In this document: positions 9,917-14,613 of the stretch, piece by piece
How the letters are laid out: each line of letters begins with the position of its first letter
How positions within the stretch are numbered: the first letter of the stretch is position 1
From: Cochliopodium minus
Lineage: Eukaryota > Discosea > Himatismenida > Cochliopodiidae
DNA length: 14,613 nucleotides
NCBI GenBank assembly: GCA_024220525.1
Contig: JAMYWO010000016.1
Span: 126,001 to 140,613 of the forward strand
Direction: 5' to 3'
Made by a program: the position numbers and the translations under genes
Notes under the pieces: generated by a model
What the model was told of the DNA's origin: nothing
Databases searched by the model: none
The model's input: the letters and a program-made list of their open reading frames with translations, nothing else

Positions 9917-10428
9917 ATATATATAATTGATTCAATTAATCCAAAAATCCAAAATTATAAATTTAAATTAAATTTTATTTGAATAAATAAATTTTTTTTT
10001 TTGTTTTAAAAGTTTATTAAGCATTACACCAATGTCCACCAGATGCTTTTTGAATTTTTGAAAAATTGCCTGGTTTTAAAAATATTTGATAATTGCTGTT
10101 TTTTTTGAGCAAACGTTTAGGTTAAAAACTTTTTAAATGAAAAATTTCCTTCAAAGAAAAAGGCCTTATAGAATTAACATAGGGAAAGTTTTATTAGATT
10201 TTTTATTTTTCTCGTATTTTTTAATTTTCCGACCAAGGTATTTATGTCCTTTTGGTAACAGTTAATATAAACATCCTCTAATTAATTAATCCTGAAAAGA
10301 TCATCTCATGATTATATTCTCTAATCATCATTTTTTTTGACAAAAGATAAATATAAATATCCTCTTTCGATTAAATTTCTTATTAATAAATCTCTTCGAA
10401 AATAAAAAAAATTAAAGGGAATATATTG
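9917..10428. other. Spacer between transposon remnant and the first PA-7TM gene
   Basis: About 510 bases without a supported gene. It holds a 34-codon open frame on the minus strand (10017-10121, ending SGGHWCNA and two stops). It also holds an imperfect direct repeat, TAATATAAACATCCTCT at 10263-10279 and AAATATAAATATCCTCT at 10349-10365, 150 and 64 bases before the start codon of the next gene. The latter may be promoter-proximal elements. Nothing else stands out. Confidence 0.4.
10263..10365 (+). promoter_or_regulatory. Imperfect direct repeat upstream of the first PA-7TM gene
   Basis: Two 17-base copies sharing ATATAAA-ATCCTCT start 86 bases apart, within 170 bases of the ATG at 10429. 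The CATCCTCT/TATCCTCT core has more C than the surrounding spacer. A transcription-factor site pair is only a guess, and the same element is not evident before the second paralogue. Confidence 0.25.
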
Positions 10429-12076
10429 ATGTTATTATTCAAAAAGGATAGGATGTATATGTTCTTAATTCTTCTCTTTATAGGGATAGCTTTCAATTCT
10501 GAAATATTTGATCATACTACAAACAAGACTATCAAGATACCCACCTATATACATTTCAAAAGCAAACCAATTTTGAATGATACTTATCGTTTGGTTGCAG
10601 GTACAAACAGTGCCTCAAATATAAGCACTTGTGATAAATTAAATCCAGCTGATTTCGGTCCCAATTTTACATTCAATGATTCTGCTGTTGTTGTATTTGG
10701 ATATAACAGATGGTAAAAAAAAAATAATCTATCCTTCAAAATTCTCAAATTAAATAATTCAATAAGTTCCTTTCTCAGACATACCAAATTGATAGAAGGT
10801 AATAAATTTATATTTAATTTTCGAAAAAAAAAAAATATAATATGATTATTTAGATGTTGGAGGTAAAGTTTCGATAATAGCTGCCGGTATTCCATATGTT
10901 GGTAAATGATCAAAAATAAAAAAAGAAGAATAAAAAATATAAAGTTTATTTTTAAACTAAAAACAAATAACGGGAAAAAAAATATAATATGAAATTTTGC
11001 CTTTTATAAATTCATCATTAATCTCTATAGATACGGTATTTAAATTTGGAATAGAAGAAGCTGAGATACCAATTTTGTTTGTATTTTTTCCAGATGCAGG
11101 AGCAATGTTGCAAACAATTGGAAAGAATGCAGCATTAGGATTTCCCACCTACATTAAAATCAAAAATGAAGTTAATACATGGGTAAATCTTGGGAGGGGA
11201 GGATTTTGGATCTTTATAGAGGTTCTCGTTTTTATCTTTTATGCTTTCAATTACATTTTGGGTACAAGATCATTGATTCTACACTACAAAAAAGAAGGTT
11301 TAAAGTTGACATTTGCACAATCCTCCATATGGGTAAATTTGATTTTGACATTCATTGCATCCATGTTTGTTTTTGATCCATGGAACTTCAGATACATTGT
11401 GAGTAACAAATTTGCCGCAGCAATGTTGTGCATTTTTCCTCCCGCATTGTTGACATCTGTTCTTTTTCTATCTTTTTTCTTCAATGAAATTTTGATTGCA
11501 AAAGGATTCATGAAACCAAAACTGACCACCTTGAAATATCCGTTTCTAATCATTTGTTTGACTTTCTGGGCATCATATATTGCGAATGCAATGTAATGCT
11601 TTTTAAATAGATAAGAATTAACACTTTTAAAAGAAAAAGAATCAAAAAAAAATTAATATTTACTCAAAAGATATTTAGGAACAGATGATGTGAAAGTTGA
11701 TGTTATTAAAACAGTTGGTATGATGAACACTTTATTTTTTGGTCTGACAGGAGGGTATTATATTTGTGTCGTAACATTGATAATATTTCGCCTCCAAACT
11801 TTTAACAGCGCAATGTTGAAAAGAATCATTCCATTGGTAATAACTGTTTTCTTTGGAATTGTGCTTTTTTTTATTGGCTCAGTCATTGATCTCTCCTTAA
11901 CTTTTACCAAGAGTACTCCTCGAGGAAAATTTACAAGTTATACTTTGTATTTAATTTCGAGCATTTTCATTTTGACTCCTCCCTTTGTTTTTTTTAGAGA
12001 ACCCAAATCTAATTCACAAAAGAGCTCTAAACATAGTTCTGAAAAACGATTCTCTTCTAACAAACTAACCCTTTGA
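10429..12076 (+). CDS. PA-domain 7TM protein, upstream paralogue (443 aa)
   Basis: Exons 10429-10712, 10767-10798, 10854-10901, 11031-11592 and 11671-12076 join in phase to 444 codons, ending TGA. Residues 1-24 are a signal peptide (MFLILLFIGIAFNS). Residues about 60-165 look like a PA (protease-associated) domain: Cys68 and Cys95 (SNISTCDKLNP, VVVFGYNR-CSF) are spaced like the usual PA disulfide and R-G-x-C-x-F motif, followed by VGGKVSIIAAG. The usual Arg-Gly before the second Cys is Asn-Arg here. Several N-x-S/T sites fit a lumenal or outside location. Seven hydrophobic segments follow near 180-199, 219-237, 250-275, 289-309, 322-348, 357-380 and 396-416. Their layout (D-P-W after TM2, F-P-P-A-L at TM3, L-T-P-P at TM7) recalls THH1/TOM1/TOM3 proteins. 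The tail is Ser/Lys-rich. Exon 2 uses AATAAG at 10766, since the later CAG at 10786 would create a stop. No protease motif is present. The function is unknown; a receptor or sorting role is inferred. Confidence 0.85.
10483..11163 (+). repeat. Upstream copy of a duplicated segment (signal peptide end through PA domain, introns included)
   Basis: From GGGATAGCTTTCAATTC onward this segment is almost the same as 12352-13050 through exons 1-4, with only scattered substitutions. In the 5' part of exon 4 I count about five differences in some 135 bases. The third intron is also largely alignable. Similarity falls sharply after AAAATCAAAAAT near 11168. Confidence 0.75.
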
Positions 12077-12297
12077 AAAATTTTATTTTAATTATTTTTT
12101 TTATGTTTAATATTAGTTTAAATTTTTAAAGAGAAAAAATATTGAATAAAAATTTTGCTTCCTTAAATATTATAATTTCATTTTAAAATTTCTTCGGAAT
12201 TATGAATTACTATTGTTATAGAGAATATATTTAAAATAAATAAAAAATATATAATAAAAATTTATTTCGAAATTACCTTTGAACATTTTATTGAGAA
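12077..12297. other. Intergenic spacer between the tandem PA-7TM genes
   Basis: A 221-base A/T-rich gap. It holds an AATAAA at 12145-12150, a possible polyadenylation signal for the upstream gene, and must also contain the promoter of the downstream copy. No exon is seen. The short distance and shared strand fit tandem duplication. Confidence 0.45.
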
Positions 12298-14049
12298 ATG
12301 TTGAAAAGAATGGATAGAAAGGTATTTTGGTATATATTTCTTTTTTTATTTGGGATAGCTTTCAATTCAGAGATATTTGATCATACCACAAACAAGACAA
12401 TAAACATTCACACCTATATACATTTCAAAAGCAAACCAATCTTGAATGATACTTATCTATTATTGGCAGGCACAAATAGTGCCTCAAATATAAGCACTTG
12501 TGATAAATTAAATCCAGCTGATTTCGGTCCCAATTTTTCATTCAATGATTCTGCTGTTGTTGTATTTGGATATAATGGATGGTAAAAATAATATCTATCC
12601 TTTGAATTTCTTTAATAATAATAATAAAAATTTGATTCATCCATAGCTCTTTCACAAGACATACCAAATTGATAGAAGGTAAATATTATTTCAAATAACT
12701 TGATTATGATAGAAGTCAAATAATTTCTTATAAATGATTATTTAGATGTTGGAGGTAAAGTTTCAATAATAGCTGCTGGTATTCCATTTGTTGGTAAATG
12801 ATCAAAAATAAAAAAATAAAGTTAATTTTTAAACGAGAAACAAATAACGAGAAAAAAAATATAATATGAAATTTTACCTTTAATAAATTCATGATAAACA
12901 AATCTTTTTAGATACGGTATTTAAATTTGGAATTGAAGAAGCTGAGATACCAATTTTGTTTGTATTTTTCCCAGATGCAGGAGCAATGCTGCAAATAATT
13001 GGAAAGAATGCAGCATTAGGATTTCCCACCTACATCAAAATCAAAAATAGGGAGAATTTATGGGCAAATCTTGTAAAAGGAGGATTCTGGATCTTTATAG
13101 AAGTGATATCATTTATATTTTATTCTTTGAATTTCATTTTGGGTATAAGATCATTGGTATTACATTATAAAGAAGAAGGGAAATTCAAATTCTCATTCCC
13201 ACAAACAACTATACTCATAAATCTAATCGCCACATTAATACTATCAATGTTCATTTTTGATCTTTGGAATGCAAGATATATAGCCATATCCAGATTTGTT
13301 GGAGCACTGTATGGTAAAGATATAAAAATTTATAATTGATTTATCTCCTGATTAAACTAATCATAATTTTTGCAAACCAACAAGCATTGTATCCACCTCC
13401 CCTTTTAACATCTGTTCTCTTTCTCTCATTTTTCTTCAATGAAGTTTTGATATCGAAGGGATTCATGAAACCTCAGCTTACAACCTTGAAATATCCATTC
13501 CTCCTCATTTGTTTGGCAAATTGGGGTGCCTTTATTGCAAATTCTTAGTAAACTTTTCATTTTATTTTATTTATATCCCCTTGATTAAAAAAAATAAAAA
13601 TGATTTTAAAAAATAATCATTCCATAAATAGCTATTTAGGATCTGACAGAGTAAGTGTGGTTGTTATTAAAACAGTGAACTTGATGAGTTGTCTTTTTTT
13701 CGGGATGGCAGCAGTTTATTACATAGCTGTGGCAACCCTCATCATGATTCGTCTAAAGAGCTACGATTCTCCCATCCTCAAAAGAATCATTCCACTCATC
13801 ACTGTAGTTTTATTGGGAGTTATACTATTTATAACAGGGGCAATAATGGAAGTAAGGCAATCTTTTAATGTAACCACAGAAAGGGAATTGTTCGCTGTTT
13901 GGACTTTTTATTTTCTTTCCAGTTTTTTTATAATAACTCCCCAAATGATTTTCTTCCGTCAACCTTCCCACAGCACAACTAGATCTAAGAATGGAACTGA
14001 AAACTCAAATAAGCCTTCTTCCTCAAATAAGATGGTTCAGATCAACTAA
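12298..14049 (+). CDS. PA-domain 7TM protein, downstream paralogue (448 aa)
   Basis: Exons 12298-12581, 12647-12678, 12746-12793, 12912-13313, 13385-13547 and 13632-14049 join in phase to 449 codons, ending TAA. The first three exons have exactly the lengths of those in the upstream paralogue (284, 32, 48), with the same intron phases. It has a signal peptide (about 1-24), a PA-like domain with both Cys residues (TCDKLNP; YNG-CSF), seven hydrophobic segments and a Ser/Thr/Asn-rich tail. The ectodomain is nearly identical to the neighbour, whereas the membrane region differs much more. The large membrane exon is split here by an extra 71-base phase-1 intron (13314-13384): without it the frame runs to a stop at 13337, and with it RFVGALYALYPPPLL aligns residue for residue with KFAAAMLCIFPPALL of the other copy. 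The last exon uses AAATAG at 13631, giving Y-Y-L-G-S-D. It is a sister of the gene at 10429 with the same inferred receptor-like role. Confidence 0.85.
12352..13050 (+). repeat. Downstream copy of the duplicated PA-domain segment
   Basis: Counterpart of 10483-11163. Exon lengths are identical. Introns 1 and 2 share only their ends (for example ATGATTATTTAG), whereas intron 3 shares long blocks such as GTAAATGATCAAAAATAAAA and AATATAATATGAAATTTT. Beyond about 13050 the two genes diverge, and introns in the membrane-coding half are not alignable. Confidence 0.75.
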
Positions 14050-14613
14050 AGTACCCACCTTCATTTGTTTTATTAATAGTTTTAATAAAAAATTAGCTTT
14101 TTTTACATCTTACAAAGATTTTTGATAATAAATTGATGAGTTAAATGGAAATTTTGTGGTTTTAACATTTGAATCCAACTTTGGATGATCTTTGTCAATT
14201 AATATTTTTTAAAGATATTAAATTTACAGAGTTGTTTGTAGAAATGGAATTATTTGAAAAAGGCTTCACTTCTCTTAATTTTATCTTCAAATTTGGTTTT
14301 CTGTATTGAAATTACCAAACAGATAAAAAATTAGTTTTTTTTTTTTTGATGTGATTCATGATTTTCTTTTAAATTCAAAATTTTCTCTTTAGTTTAAAAA
14401 AAATGAAATGTTTGATTTCTTCTGAAATTTCATTTTCAAAAATAGAATTTAAAGATGAATTTTTACAGGGGAAGGAAACTATCGATTCCTCGTACTATTT
14501 TTTTTATAAAAAATAATAAAAAAAAATTTTTGGAAATAGATCAAAATTAAAAGGAAAAAAACAAGATTTAATGTATTTAATTGATCATATCTGATCATTT
14601 GTTCTTTTTTTTG
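14050..14613. other. 3' flank with possible polyadenylation signal; no gene seen
   Basis: An AATAAA at 14084-14089, 35 bases after the stop, may be the polyadenylation signal of the downstream PA-7TM gene. The rest is A/T-rich with no open frame of interest on either strand. The most GC-containing part is near 14465-14500. Confidence 0.4.

Noticed and set aside
8900-9950. GATTCAATT-containing palindromes near 8910 and 9928 as transposon terminal inverted repeats
   Set aside because: They share only about nine bases, are not placed as matching inverted ends and lack flanking TTAA duplications.
10787-10798. Using CTCAG at 10786 as the acceptor for exon 2 of the upstream PA-7TM gene
   Set aside because: It would join TG|A and create a stop. 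AATAAG at 10766 keeps the frame, restores the conserved Cys-Ser-Phe and gives the same 32-base exon as the paralogue.
10429-14049. PA domain plus multiple TMs read as SPPL-type intramembrane proteases or PA-TM-RING ligases
   Set aside because: There are seven rather than nine TMs, no Y-D or G-x-G-D catalytic motifs, no PAL motif, and no RING cysteines in the tail.

Overview
This window is nuclear DNA from an extremely AT-rich, intron-rich eukaryote. Coding exons have moderate GC and standard-code stops (TAA ends two genes and TGA one). Introns and spacers are nearly pure A/T, with long T or A runs. Introns begin with GTAA, less often GTGA or GTAG, and end in either TTTAG or AAAAG. One protein carries long Asn-rich inserts. 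This fits an AT-rich amoebozoan (dictyostelid-like) or an AT-rich early-diverging fungus; I cannot decide between them from the sequence. All four protein-coding genes lie on the + strand.

Layout. (1) 478-3285: 3' part of a multi-exon gene for an FHIP2/FAM160B-type subunit of the FTS-Hook-FHIP dynein adaptor complex, with a large Asn-rich insert. Its conserved C-terminus seems to be missing, close to the only ambiguous base (n, 3312). (2) 3758-8656: a complete 14-exon gene for a 1039-residue receptor-like protein. It has a signal peptide, two tandem bacterial-type ABC_sub_bind/periplasmic-binding modules, seven membrane segments resembling the plant THH1/TOM1/TOM3 family, and a Ser/Thr-rich tail. 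The 14 exons join in phase and sum to 1040 codons. (3) 8995-9916: decayed transposon-like remnants, a CXC Cys-rich domain followed by a frameshifted piggyBac-type transposase C-terminus. (4) 10429-12076 and 12298-14049: tandem paralogues of 443 and 448 residues, each with a signal peptide, a PA-like lumenal domain with two conserved cysteines, a TOM1-like 7TM region and a Ser-rich tail.

How they may work together: the last three genes appear to form a local cluster of 7TM proteins that share one kind of membrane region but carry different sensor ectodomains (bacterial-type solute-binding modules, or a PA domain). I infer that they are cell-surface or endomembrane receptors; no ligand or partner can be read from the sequence. 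The FHIP gene is probably an unrelated housekeeping neighbour.

The exon models were built by hand from splice signals, reading phase and remembered family patterns. No database search was run.
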